A program made the position numbers and the translations under genes. A stretch of 24,242 bases of DNA from JAXDLK01 sp034666665 (lineage in GTDB: Bacteria; Desulfobacterota; Binatia; JACPRU01): positions 1-24,242 of the forward strand of contig JAXDLK010000159.1 in assembly GCA_034666665.1 (NCBI GenBank), read 5' to 3'. The notes beneath the pieces are model-generated. The model saw only the letters and a list, made by a program, of their open reading frames with translations, searched no databases and was not told the DNA's origin. Positions 7,091 to 15,686 of this stretch are shown here, piece after piece. Each line of letters starts with the position of its first letter. Position 1 is the stretch's first letter.

Positions 7091-9800
7091 CACGCTGCCG
7101 AGCGTTCTCCTCGAGCGCGCCACGGACGCCGTCACACACTCGTGCGATCCATTCCGGATCGGTCAGCTTCTCGCCGGAGCTGCCGTTCACGTAGAACACG
7201 TCGTAGACGTGCCGCAGCACGGTCGAGATCCGCGCCAGGTGGATCGTGCACCCGAGCCGATGGAGCGCGTAGGTGATCGCGAAGAGGACGCCGACGTCGT
7301 CCTGCGTCGAGACCTCGAGCAAGCTGTGGTGGTCGGATCCCTGGTTGTCGATCGTCACCGACGTCGGAATGCGCGGGACGAACTTGCGCGTCAGGATCGA
7401 AGGCCGGCGCGTCTCCGCCACCAGCGACTCGACGGAGACCTCCCCGCGAAGGACCGCGTCGAGCGTGCTGCGAACCGTCTCCCATCGCGAGTCGTCGAGC
7501 ACGCGCCCGGACGGCTCGGCGTGCGAGACCCGGAACACGTCGAGCACGGTACCGTCGTCGCCGGTCGTGATCTGCGCGGCGAGGATGTTCATCCGATACG
7601 CCGCGAGCACGCCGGCGATCATCGAGAAGAGTCCCGGCCGATCCTGCGTGCAGACCGTGAACTCGCTGAACTCGCGATCCGGAAAGTGCCGCACCGAGGT
7701 CGCGAGCCCGCCGCCCGCCTCCCGGTATTGACGAACGACTTCCAGATGGTGCGCGAATCCTTCCTCGTTCGCGGAGAAGAAATAGCTCGGCGGCAGCGTC
7801 CGCAGCATCTCCTCGGCGAGGTCGCGCACCCACGCCTCGCGTGAAGCCAGCGCCTGCCGCAGCCGCTCCTTCCTGCGCTCGAGCCGTGCCGCGCGGTCTT
7901 CCTCGACGAAGTCGCCCTTCTCGAAGACCTCGAGTGTGCGGAGATAGAGCTCCTCGAGGAGGTGCTGCCGCCAGTTGTTCCAGACGTTCGGTGCCACCGC
8001 GCGCATGTCGGCGAACGTCATCACCGTCAGCTTCTTCAGCGTCTCGACGGTCCCGAGGGTCTTCGCGAAGTCGATCACCACGCGCTCGTCGTCGAGGTCG
8101 CGGTGCTGCGCGACGTGCGACATCAGCAGGTGGTGCCGGACGAGCCGTTCGATCTCGGCGACGTCGTCCTCGTGGAAGGCAAACCGCCGCGCGGCCTCGG
8201 CGGCGAGTCGCGCGCCCCGGTCCGAGTGACCATGCCCGTGGCCCTTGCCGACGTCGTGCAGCAGCATCGAGAGGTAGACGATCTCGGGACGCTCGACCTC
8301 GTGCATCACTTGCGTGAGCAGCGGCAGATCGCGCCGGTGAGCACCGGCCGCGAGACTCTCGAGCTCGGCAACGGCGCGCAGCGTGTGCTCGTCGACGGTA
8401 TAGATGTGATAGAAATCGCGGATCACCATGCAGCGGAGCTGCCCGAACTCCGGCAAGAGCTGATCGAGCACCTCGAGCTCGTACATCTCGCGGAGCGACT
8501 CGCAGACGCGGGCGCGCCCGCGCAGAATCTCGCGGAACGCACGCACCACCGCCGGTGACTCGCGCTCGGCGCCGAGCAGGGGAACGGAGTCGCGCACGAG
8601 CTGGCGTGCCCGGGCGCCGAGCGAGGCCCCATGGCGCTGCGCGTCGAGGAAGATCGACACGACGTTCACCGGCTGGGCCTTCAGCAGGTTCGGATCTTCG
8701 ATGGTGATCTCGCCGTTCACGATGCGCACCCCGGGACGGATCCGCCGGCCGAAGATCTGTGACAGACGCCGGTACGGGCTCGCTCGCTCCACGCAACGCT
8801 CGATCACCAGCTTGGCGAAGCGGCTGACGTTCGCGGCGTGCAGGTAGTAGTCGCGCATGAAGCGCTCGACCGCACGGCGCTCGTCGGCGTCGTGGTAGCC
8901 GAGCACCTCGGCGACCCGCTCCTGGTACTCGAACGTGAGGTGGTCCTGGTGCCCGTCGGCGAGGAAGTGCAACGTGTTCCGCACTCGCCAGAGGAAGTCG
9001 CGCGACTCGATCACCGTGGCGAGGTCGCGCTCGGGAACCACGCCCTTCTGCACCATCTCACGGAGGGTTCGCACCTTGAACTTCACGCGCGCCATCCAGA
9101 ACGCGGTGTGGAGGTCGCGGAGACCGCCGGCGCCTTCCTTCAGGTGTGGCTCGAGCAGGTACACCGAGTCGCCGTAGTGACGATGGCGCTCCGCGCTCTC
9201 GGCGAGCTTTTCGCGGAAGAAGCGGCCCGCGTTCTGCCGGAGCACGCTCTCCTCGATCGCCTTGTCGAACTCCTTGCGCAGCATCTCCTCGCCGCAGAGA
9301 AACCGCGCGTCGAGGAGCGCGGTCTTCACCTTGAAGTCCGATGCCGCGAGCCGTACGCATTCCGGGACGTTGCGTACCGCGTGGCCGACCTCCAGGCCCG
9401 TGTCCCAGAGGCTGTAGAGGATCTTCTCGGCCACGGTCTCGACGAACGGGCTCACCTTCCACGAGTAGAGGAACAGGAGATCGATGTCCGAGAAGGGGCT
9501 GAGCTCCGCCCGGCCATAGCCACCCTGCGCGAACACTGCGAGCTTCTGGCTCGGACGGGCGTTTCGCGATTCGAACTCGGCGACCGCCGCGTCGAAGAGG
9601 TAGCGGATCAGACGGTCGATCACCTCCGTGTACGCGGCGACGATCTCCGCCCCGCTGGCCCCCGCGAAATGGCGCTCGCGCAGAGCCTCGCGGGCCCGCA
9701 GGAGATACGCCTTGGCAACGGCGCCGAGGCTTTGGCCACCGGCCGGCGGCAGCTCGAGGTCGGTGCGTGGGAGCTCGGCGGTGACGGAGGAAAGTTCCAT
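7074..9800 (-). CDS. glnD: Bifunctional [protein-PII] uridylyltransferase / uridylyl-removing enzyme
   Basis: GlnD senses glutamine and adds or removes UMP on PII proteins, controlling nitrogen assimilation. The 908-residue product has all the family parts. The nucleotidyltransferase motif GGYGRAEL at 93-100 is followed by SDIDLL (104-109) with the metal aspartates. The PII-uridylyltransferase helical region includes EGAGGLRDLHTAFW (~222-235). The HD domain has HD at 515-516 in LLHDVGKGHGHGHSD. Two ACT domains start near DREFSEFTVCTQDRPGLF and HHSLLEVSTQDDVGVLF. Both catalytic centres look intact. The start is the ATG at 9800, with GGAGG about 12 bases upstream. An 86-base gap separates it from the amidase gene. 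No glnB or glnK is present in the window. Confidence 0.97.
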   Translation of the reverse strand: MELSSVTAELPRTDLELPPAGGQSLGAVAKAYLLRAREALRERHFAGASGAEIVAAYTEVIDRLIRYLFDAAVAEFESRNARPSQKLAVFAQGGYGRAELSPFSDIDLLFLYSWKVSPFVETVAEKILYSLWDTGLEVGHAVRNVPECVRLAASDFKVKTALLDARFLCGEEMLRKEFDKAIEESVLRQNAGRFFREKLAESAERHRHYGDSVYLLEPHLKEGAGGLRDLHTAFWMARVKFKVRTLREMVQKGVVPERDLATVIESRDFLWRVRNTLHFLADGHQDHLTFEYQERVAEVLGYHDADERRAVERFMRDYYLHAANVSRFAKLVIERCVERASPYRRLSQIFGRRIRPGVRIVNGEITIEDPNLLKAQPVNVVSIFLDAQRHGASLGARARQLVRDSVPLLGAERESPAVVRAFREILRGRARVCESLREMYELEVLDQLLPEFGQLRCMVIRDFYHIYTVDEHTLRAVAELESLAAGAHRRDLPLLTQVMHEVERPEIVYLSMLLHDVGKGHGHGHSDRGARLAAEAARRFAFHEDDVAEIERLVRHHLLMSHVAQHRDLDDERVVIDFAKTLGTVETLKKLTVMTFADMRAVAPNVWNNWRQHLLEELYLRTLEVFEKGDFVEEDRAARLERRKERLRQALASREAWVRDLAEEMLRTLPPSYFFSANEEGFAHHLEVVRQYREAGGGLATSVRHFPDREFSEFTVCTQDRPGLFSMIAGVLAAYRMNILAAQITTGDDGTVLDVFRVSHAEPSGRVLDDSRWETVRSTLDAVLRGEVSVESLVAETRRPSILTRKFVPRIPTSVTIDNQGSDHHSLLEVSTQDDVGVLFAITYALHRLGCTIHLARISTVLRHVYDVFYVNGSSGEKLTDPEWIARVCDGVRGALEENARQRDAANA

Positions 9801-9886
9801 CGCGGAGACCGTCCTCCACTATCGAGGAAGCGTTCGCCGGCCACAACCGAGGTCAGCCCGGGTGGAGCCGTGGCGGCGACGTCTCG

Positions 9887-11203
9887 TCAGAGGTTCTTCG
9901 CCATCCGCGTTTGCGTCACGTAGCGCTGGATCCCGTCGAAGATGCCTTCGGCGAGCGTCTCCTGGTAGTCCCTCGAATTCAGTCGAGCCGCCTCCGTCGG
10001 GTTCGTCAGGAACGACAGCTCGACGAGCACGCATGGCATGTAGGCGCCGACCAAGACGTAGAACGGCCCTTCCTTCGCGCCCAGGTTCTGAACGTCGGAG
10101 TATCGCTCGCCGAGCTCGAGCACGGCCGCACGGCCGATCTCTTCCGCGAGCACGCGCGACTCCTCGACCTTGTAGGTCTGGCGAAGGTCGCTCAGGATGT
10201 ACGAGAGATCGGGGATCGCGTCCTGCAGCGTCGGGTTGCGCGGATCCCAGCGGAGATCGTTCTCCATCGCCGCGAGCCGGAGCGTCCCCCGGTTGTGCGT
10301 GTTGTTCAGGTAGTAGACCTCGATCCCGCGCGCCTCGCGCCGCGGGCTCGCGTTCGCGTGGATCGAGACGAAGAGGTCCGCGGACACCGCATTCGCGAGC
10401 GCGGTCCGCTCCTCGAGCGTGAGATAGCGGTCGTCGCGGCGCGTGAGGAAGACATCGAAGGTGGTGTCGCTCTTCAGCCGCGTCGCGAGCATGTGGCTGA
10501 CGGAGAGGACCACCTCTTTCTCGACGACCCCGCCGAGACCGTAGGCGCCGGGATCCTTGCCGCCGTGCCCGGGATCGATCATCACCTTGAGACGTTTTGC
10601 GGCAGCGACGGGCGGCGGGACCGGCGATTGGGCCTGTGCCTGTGTCGTCCGCGCCCCGCGCGGCACGTCCGGCGGATCCGTGGCGACCGCTCCGGAGCGG
10701 TGCCGCGTCTCCGCCACCGACGGGACCGTCTTCACCTTAGCCCCGGCGGTTTCGTCGGCGCTGTCGGCGCGAACGACACGCGTCGCAGGACGCCGCGGGG
10801 CTTCCTCCGCGCGGAAGTCGATCACCATGCGGTACGGATCCGGCAGGGTGAACACCTGATACGCGGCGCTGCGGGTGAGGTCGACGACGATCCGGGCCGT
10901 GCCCGCGTCGAACTGACCGGTGCGGATGCCGCGAACCAGCGCATCACCGACCGCGAGAGGCTCGCGGGCCTCCGGTCCGATCACCGCGCTCGGCACATCG
11001 ATGACCAGCCGCTCCGGCAAGCTCGAAGGCCCGTGTGCCGGGACGGTCATGACGCTGTAGCGAGTCGCCTCCGACAGATCGACGACGATCCGGCTGTAGG
11101 CCACGGTGCCGACGTAACGGATGCGCTCGACCATCACGCCTTCGGCACGCGCGGCCGTGAGGATCGAGGCGAGCAGCGCGAGCACGGGGAGAACCCTCTT
11201 CAT
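9887..11203 (-). CDS. N-acetylmuramoyl-L-alanine amidase with AMIN domain (AmiC/AmiB type)
   Basis: The enzyme cleaves the bond between MurNAc and L-alanine in peptidoglycan, typically splitting the septum. The 438-residue product begins with a signal peptide (MKRVLPVLALLASILTAARA, likely cut after Ala20). One or two AMIN-type beta-rich segments (~23-130) target it to the wall. A Pro/Ala/Gln-rich linker follows (~135-203). The Amidase_3 catalytic domain has zinc ligands His213 (DPGHGG), Glu228 (EKE) and His282 (SIHANAS). Glu395 in VELSFLTN is the catalytic base. The ATG at 11203 overlaps the mutS stop as ATGA. An upstream extension of the frame lies inside mutS and was rejected. Export to the periplasm implies a Gram-negative envelope. 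Confidence 0.95.
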   Translation of the reverse strand: MKRVLPVLALLASILTAARAEGVMVERIRYVGTVAYSRIVVDLSEATRYSVMTVPAHGPSSLPERLVIDVPSAVIGPEAREPLAVGDALVRGIRTGQFDAGTARIVVDLTRSAAYQVFTLPDPYRMVIDFRAEEAPRRPATRVVRADSADETAGAKVKTVPSVAETRHRSGAVATDPPDVPRGARTTQAQAQSPVPPPVAAAKRLKVMIDPGHGGKDPGAYGLGGVVEKEVVLSVSHMLATRLKSDTTFDVFLTRRDDRYLTLEERTALANAVSADLFVSIHANASPRREARGIEVYYLNNTHNRGTLRLAAMENDLRWDPRNPTLQDAIPDLSYILSDLRQTYKVEESRVLAEEIGRAAVLELGERYSDVQNLGAKEGPFYVLVGAYMPCVLVELSFLTNPTEAARLNSRDYQETLAEGIFDGIQRYVTQTRMAKNL

Positions 11204-13839
11204 GACTGCTCCCGCCCCTGTCGCGCCTTCTCGACCAGCTCGGCGAGCTTGGCGAGCGCCTCGATCGGCGTCAGCGACAGCGGCTCGACGGTGCGGAGCT
11301 CTTCGACCAGCCGCGCGGCGGTTTCGTCCGCAGCGGCGAAGAGCGCGAGCTGTCGGACGCCGTCGGCGGGCGCCGGTCGTGTGGCGCCGACCGTCTCGCC
11401 GCGCTCGAGCGCGGCGAGGATCTCTCGCGAGCGGGCGATCACGGGCGGCGGAACGCCGGCGAGCCTGGCCACGTGGATGCCGTAGCTCTGACTGGCCGGT
11501 CCGGGAACGATCCGCCGGAGAAAGAGGATCTCGCCCTTCCACTCCTTGACCGCCACCGAGTGGTTCACCGCGCGCTCGCACGACCGCACGATCTCGGTGA
11601 GCTCGTGGTAGTGCGTCGCGAACAGCGTCTTCGGCCGATGCGGCGAGGCGTGCAGATGCTCCGCCACCGCCCACGCGATCGAGATGCCGTCGAACGTGCT
11701 CGTGCCGCGGCCGATCTCGTCGAGCACGACGAGCGACCGCGCGGTCAAGTTGCGGAGGATGTGGGCGGTCTCCTTCATCTCGACCATGAACGTGGAATCG
11801 CCGCCGGCGAGGTCGTCCGAGGCGCCGACACGGGTGAAGATCCTGTCGACGATGCCGATCCGGGCACGCGCCGCCGGTACGAAGCTGCCGATCTGGGCGA
11901 GCAGCACGAGCAGCGCGGTCTGCCGGAGGTACGTCGACTTGCCCGCCATGTTCGGCCCGGTGAGGATCACGATCTGCGCGCGATCGGGATCGAGCTCGAC
12001 GTCGTTCGGAACGAACCGGCCTGCGGGGAGCATGCACTCGACGACGGGATGCCGTCCTTCCCGGACCTCGAGCACCGGCTCGCGGACGATCTCCGGCCGT
12101 ACCCAGCGCCCGCGCGCCGCGACCTCGCCGAGCGACCGCACCGCATCGACCCGACCGAGCGCGGCGGCGGTTCCGGTGACGCGCGGCAGGTCGCGCGTGG
12201 CGCGGGCGCGGAGCTCCTCGAAGAGATCGGTCTCCAGACGACGGAGCCGCTCCTCGGCGCCGAGCACCCTCGCCTCGTAGTCCTTGAGCTCCGGAATCAC
12301 GAACCGCTCGCCGCCGGCGATCGTCTGCTTTCGCTGGTAGTCGGCCGGGACCAGCTTCAGGTTCGTGTTCGTGACCTCGATGTAATAGCCGAACACCTTG
12401 TTGTAGCGGACCTTGAGGGACGCGATCCCGGTGCGCGAGCGCTCGGAGGTTTCCAGCGCCGCGATCCAGTCCTTGCCGTCGCGGCGAAGCCCCCGGAGCT
12501 CGTCGACCTCTCGCGAGTAGCCGCCGCGGATCACCTCGCCGTGACGCGGCGAGAGCGGCGGATCCTCGACGAGGGCGCGGCGGATCTCGGAGCGAAGCTC
12601 GGGGAGGGGGGCGATCTCCTCGCGCGCGTCCGCGAGTGCCTCCGCCCCGGCGTTCGCAAGACGATCGCGGGCGTCCGCGGCGCGATCGAGGGCATCGGCG
12701 AGCCGCACGAGGTCGCGGGGCGAGGCGGTGCCCGCGCCGATCCGCCCGGCGATGCGCTCGAGGTCGCCGATGCCGGTGAGCGCGGCGGCCAGGTCGTCGC
12801 GCAAGACCGCGCCGTCGAGCAGCTCCTCCACGGCATCGAGCCTGCGACCGATCTCCGCCGGCTCGAGCAGCGGGTAGAGAAGCCAGCGCCGGAGCGTGCG
12901 CGCGCCCATCGGCGTCGACGTCTCGTCGAGCGCCCAGAGCAGCGATCCTCGGACCTCACCACGGATCGTGCGCACGAGCTCGAGGTTCCGGCGAGTGGTC
13001 TCGTCGACCACCATCACTCCGTCCGCACGATCCGCGACCGGCGCGCGCAGGTGATCGAGGCCGACGAGCTGCTCCTCGAGATATCGCAGGACTCCACCGA
13101 GCGCCCGCGCCGCGACCGGGCGCTCGATCCAGGCAGCCGCCGAACCGTGCGTCGCCTCGTGCCAGCTCCGTAGCCGCTCGGCATCGAAGGACGAAGCGGG
13201 ACGCGCGCTCACGCGAATCGTGCCGCCGAGCACCGTGGTATCGGGCGCGACGTCGCCCTCGCAGTAGATCAGCTCACGCGGGCGGAGCCGCGAGAGCTCC
13301 TCGCGGAGAGCGACGGATCCGTCGATCTCCATGCCGCGGAGCTCGCCGGTCGTCAGGTCGGCGACGCCGATTCCGCTCCGCTCGCCGTCGGCGAAGATCG
13401 CCACCAGATAGCTCGGCTCCCGCGGCTCGAGGCTTTCCTCTTCGAGCACGGTGCCGGGCGTGACCACGCGCACGACCCGCCGGTCGACGATCCCCTTGGC
13501 GGCGAGTGGATCGTCGTGCGCATCTGGCACCTGCTCGCAGATCGCTACCTTGTGTCCCGCCTGCACCAGCTTCTGCACGTAGGGCGCGATCGAGTGGTGC
13601 GGCACGCCGCAGAGCGGCACCGGCACCTCGTCGCCCTTGTTCCGCGAGGTGAGCGTCAGCTCGAGGAGACGGCTCGCCCTCTCCGCGTCCTCGAAGAACA
13701 TCTCGTAGAAGTCGCCGAGCCGATAGAGCAGGATCGCATCCGGATAGCGTCCCTTGACGTCGAGGTACTGCTGGATCATCGGCGTCAGCTTGACGCCCGA
13801 TGGACCGCGCTCCGCGACCGCTGCAACCGCCTCGGTCAT
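11200..13839 (-). CDS. mutS: DNA mismatch repair protein MutS
   Basis: MutS recognises mismatches and recruits MutL. The 879-residue product has the mismatch-reading F-x-E motif (Phe44-Tyr-Glu46 in GDFYEMF). The connector, lever and clamp domains follow. The ATPase domain has Walker A GPNMAGKS (628-635, Lys634), Walker B Asp707-Glu708 in LVVLDEIGRGTSTFDG, and the ATHYHELTEI loop. The C-terminus has the usual helix-turn-helix/dimerisation region. The start ATG at 13839 overlaps the stop of the MerR-type gene as ATGA; the longer open frame upstream belongs to that gene's shadow. The length fits MutS1 (about 850-880), and the motifs exclude MutS2, which lacks the mismatch domain. Confidence 0.98.
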   Translation of the reverse strand: MTEAVAAVAERGPSGVKLTPMIQQYLDVKGRYPDAILLYRLGDFYEMFFEDAERASRLLELTLTSRNKGDEVPVPLCGVPHHSIAPYVQKLVQAGHKVAICEQVPDAHDDPLAAKGIVDRRVVRVVTPGTVLEEESLEPREPSYLVAIFADGERSGIGVADLTTGELRGMEIDGSVALREELSRLRPRELIYCEGDVAPDTTVLGGTIRVSARPASSFDAERLRSWHEATHGSAAAWIERPVAARALGGVLRYLEEQLVGLDHLRAPVADRADGVMVVDETTRRNLELVRTIRGEVRGSLLWALDETSTPMGARTLRRWLLYPLLEPAEIGRRLDAVEELLDGAVLRDDLAAALTGIGDLERIAGRIGAGTASPRDLVRLADALDRAADARDRLANAGAEALADAREEIAPLPELRSEIRRALVEDPPLSPRHGEVIRGGYSREVDELRGLRRDGKDWIAALETSERSRTGIASLKVRYNKVFGYYIEVTNTNLKLVPADYQRKQTIAGGERFVIPELKDYEARVLGAEERLRRLETDLFEELRARATRDLPRVTGTAAALGRVDAVRSLGEVAARGRWVRPEIVREPVLEVREGRHPVVECMLPAGRFVPNDVELDPDRAQIVILTGPNMAGKSTYLRQTALLVLLAQIGSFVPAARARIGIVDRIFTRVGASDDLAGGDSTFMVEMKETAHILRNLTARSLVVLDEIGRGTSTFDGISIAWAVAEHLHASPHRPKTLFATHYHELTEIVRSCERAVNHSVAVKEWKGEILFLRRIVPGPASQSYGIHVARLAGVPPPVIARSREILAALERGETVGATRPAPADGVRQLALFAAADETAARLVEELRTVEPLSLTPIEALAKLAELVEKARQGREQS

Positions 13840-14300
13840 GCGCGTGCCCGCCTCCGCTCCGGCGCTGCCGCGGCGTGGCGGCGGCCGAGGCGCTCGATCC
13901 TCGTCCGCAGCTGCTCGACCATCGGACCCAGCGCGAGCGAGAACACGAACTGGCGCTCGACGACGTCCAGGATCTTCTTCCGATCGGAGGTGACCAGGAA
14001 GAGGCGCTCGCCGTCGGTGACGAGCTTCAGCCGCGTCAAGGGATCGAGAACCTCGGGAAATGCGTCCCGCACGACGGCCAGGCCGCGACGGATCTTCTGC
14101 GGCGCGAGACCGCGCTCGATCAGCGCGCGAACGACCGAGAGACGCACGAGATCGAGGAACGAGTAGAGGCGGCGGGTACCCTTCCCCGCCGCGGAGCGGG
14201 CGGAGGGCTTCACCAGGCCCGTCTCGTCCCAGTACTGGATCTGGCGCGGCGTGACGCTCGCGATCCGGCAGACGCTTCGGCTGTTGAATACGGCGTCCAT
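13836..14300 (-). CDS. MerR-type helix-turn-helix transcriptional regulator
   Basis: The 154-residue product opens with a MerR-like winged helix. SVCRIASVTPRQIQYWDETGLVKPS gives the recognition helix and the Y-W-D-E-x-G-L turn. GTRRLYSFLDLVRLSVVRAL and LIERGLAPQKIRRGL follow as in the family. The C-terminal half (~85-135, LVTSDRKKILDVVE...FVFSLALGPMVEQL) is helical and has none of the clustered cysteines of metal-sensing MerR proteins, so the ligand is unknown. The start is the ATG at 14300, preceded by GAGGG at five bases; a longer frame back to 14411 crosses the putative promoter. It is the first gene of the ten-gene block and overlaps mutS by four bases. Confidence 0.85.
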   Translation of the reverse strand: MDAVFNSRSVCRIASVTPRQIQYWDETGLVKPSARSAAGKGTRRLYSFLDLVRLSVVRALIERGLAPQKIRRGLAVVRDAFPEVLDPLTRLKLVTDGERLFLVTSDRKKILDVVERQFVFSLALGPMVEQLRTRIERLGRRHAAAAPERRRARA

Positions 14301-14381
14301 CCAAACCCTCAACGCTTCGCTGGGAAAACCATCAAGGCTTGATCCGGCGAAGCCGAACCCGGGCAGTGACTCGAGCAGCGA

Positions 14382-14397
14382 AAAACACCGATGTTTT
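14382..14397. promoter_or_regulatory. AT-rich palindrome, possible operator
   Basis: AAAACA (14382-14387) and TGTTTT (14392-14397) form a perfect inverted repeat around CCGA. It stands out in this GC-rich region and sits just downstream of the putative -10 box of the merR-mutS promoter. A regulator bound here could block transcription; autoregulation by the adjacent MerR-type protein is a guess. It could also form a small hairpin in the 5' leader. Confidence 0.35.
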
Positions 14398-14406
14398 CCG
14401 TCGCGG

Positions 14407-14436
14407 ACCATACGAGATCTCCGCCTCGGCGGTCAA
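14407..14436 (-). promoter_or_regulatory. Putative sigma70-type promoter for the merR-mutS-amidase block
   Basis: On the minus strand TTGACC (14436-14431) matches the -35 consensus in five of six positions. TATGGT (14412-14407) matches the -10 consensus in four of six, and the spacer is 18 bases. The predicted start near 14400 gives a leader of about 100 bases before the MerR-type ATG at 14300. It is the best such match in the divergent gap 14301-14474. Confidence 0.5.
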
Positions 14437-14474
14437 GACGATCGATTCACAAGCGGCCGGCGGCGGTGTAGAGA

Positions 14475-15188
14475 ATGCGCCCGTTGCGCCGCCGCCCCCT
14501 GATCGGCATCTCCGCCTACGACCTGGCCGGCCGGCCCGAAGCGTACTACCTGCCCAAGGGATACGTGGAGGCGGTGCGCGCCGCCGGCGCGCAGACGCTG
14601 ATCCTACCGCCCGGAGAGCCGGACGTGGACGTCTTCCTCGACCTCGCCGACGGCGTGCTGCTCTCCGGCGGCGGCGACGTTCACCCCGACCGGTACGGCG
14701 GGGCCGCGCACGACACGATCTACTCGGTGTCGCCGGAGCGGGACGAATTCGAGTCGGCGATCGTGCGGCGAGCACTCGAGCGCGGCGACCGGCCGCTCCT
14801 GTGCATCTGCCGGGGGATGCAGGTGCTGAACGTAGCGCTCGGCGGCGACCTCCACCCGCACCTCCCCGACGTGTTCGGCGAACGCGTCGCGCACCGCGAT
14901 CCGGAGCGGATGCCGACGACGCACGGCCTGTCGCTGGAGCCGCAAAGCCGGATCGGCACCATGCTCGGCGTCAGCGAGACCAGCGTGCGGTCGCGCCACC
15001 ACCAGGGGATCCGCAGGGTCGCAGGCGATCTCCGCGCCGTCGCCTGGGCGCCCGACGGCGTCATCGAAGCCGTCGAGCACACGAGCCACCCCTTCTGCAT
15101 CGGCGTCCAGTGGCATCCGGAGCTCCAGATCGACGACCCCGTCGAGCAGAGGCTCTTCGCCGCGTTCGTCGCCGCCTGCCACGCATGA
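14475..15188 (+). CDS. Gamma-glutamyl-gamma-aminobutyrate hydrolase family protein (peptidase C26)
   Basis: The 237-residue product belongs to the class I glutamine amidotransferase-like hydrolases of the PuuD type. These cleave gamma-glutamyl amide bonds, for example gamma-glutamyl-GABA in putrescine breakdown. The catalytic triad is visible: nucleophile Cys112 in LCICRGMQVLNVALGG, and His214 and Glu216 in GVQWHPE. LLSGGGDVHPDRYG (62-75) is another family signature. The ATG at 14475 has only a weak purine stretch (GTAGAGA) before it. The next gene starts inside its stop codon (ATGA). No putrescine genes are nearby, so the real substrate is uncertain. It diverges from the merR-mutS block. Confidence 0.92.
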   Translation: MRPLRRRPLIGISAYDLAGRPEAYYLPKGYVEAVRAAGAQTLILPPGEPDVDVFLDLADGVLLSGGGDVHPDRYGGAAHDTIYSVSPERDEFESAIVRRALERGDRPLLCICRGMQVLNVALGGDLHPHLPDVFGERVAHRDPERMPTTHGLSLEPQSRIGTMLGVSETSVRSRHHQGIRRVAGDLRAVAWAPDGVIEAVEHTSHPFCIGVQWHPELQIDDPVEQRLFAAFVAACHA

Positions 15189-15583
15189 CACCGAGCCCCG
15201 CGGCCTACCTTCATCCGGTGCTGGCGGTCATCGCGCTCCTCTGCGCCGGCTACGCGGGCGTTCTCGGGCTCCGTGGCCGCGGCCGTCCGCGGCGGAACGA
15301 TCTCGTGCGGCACGCGCGGATCGCGCCGGTCGCGTGGGTTCTGATGATGGCGAGCTGGGCAGCCGGCATCGCGTCCGTCTATCGCTGGCGCTCTGACCTC
15401 GAGCCGGCGGGCACCGCGCACTTCTGGCTCGGCACCGCGATCGTCGTGCTGTTCACGGCATCCGCTGCGAGCCAGCGATGGATAGAGCACCCGCGCGTCC
15501 GGGCGATCCACCCCTGGTTCGGCGCTCTGGCCCTCGTGCTCTGCGGCTTTCAGGTGTTTCTCGGCCTCGGCATCATGCCGTGA
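15185..15583 (+). CDS. Small four-helix membrane protein, DUF4079 / cytochrome b561-like
   Basis: The 132-residue product has four likely membrane helices (about residues 8-28, 44-64, 78-97 and 107-129). Histidines lie at or near their ends: His10, His43, His79 and His109, each beside a helix, as in LVRHARIAP, TAHFWLG and IHPWFG. That layout is like DUF4079 and b561-type proteins, where paired histidines hold haem b. The family match is from memory of pattern only. Start: ATG at 15185 overlaps the hydrolase stop as ATGA. The remaining 103 bases to the convergent cyclase-like gene show no clear terminator. Confidence 0.75.
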   Translation: MTPSPAAYLHPVLAVIALLCAGYAGVLGLRGRGRPRRNDLVRHARIAPVAWVLMMASWAAGIASVYRWRSDLEPAGTAHFWLGTAIVVLFTASAASQRWIEHPRVRAIHPWFGALALVLCGFQVFLGLGIMP

Positions 15584-15686
15584 GCCGCAATGCGGTCCTC
15601 CCGCGCCTCGTTCGAGATCCGGAACCCTCTTGCGGTCCGCTCGCCGCGGAAGTTCATGTACCGCGCGCGGGCGGGACGTTACGGGT

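Noticed and set aside
7132..8796. Minus-strand open frame of 554 codons inside glnD
   Set aside because: It is the alternative frame of the GlnD coding region. GlnD shows intact nucleotidyltransferase, HD and ACT motifs in its own frame.
11204..12037. Upstream extension of the amidase frame into mutS
   Set aside because: The signal peptide begins at the ATG at 11203, which overlaps the mutS stop. The extension is an Arg-rich mutS shadow.
15584..15686. Possible bidirectional terminator between the convergent genes
   Set aside because: Only short GC palindromes such as CCGCGCGCGG are present, without a convincing stem and T-tract on either strand.
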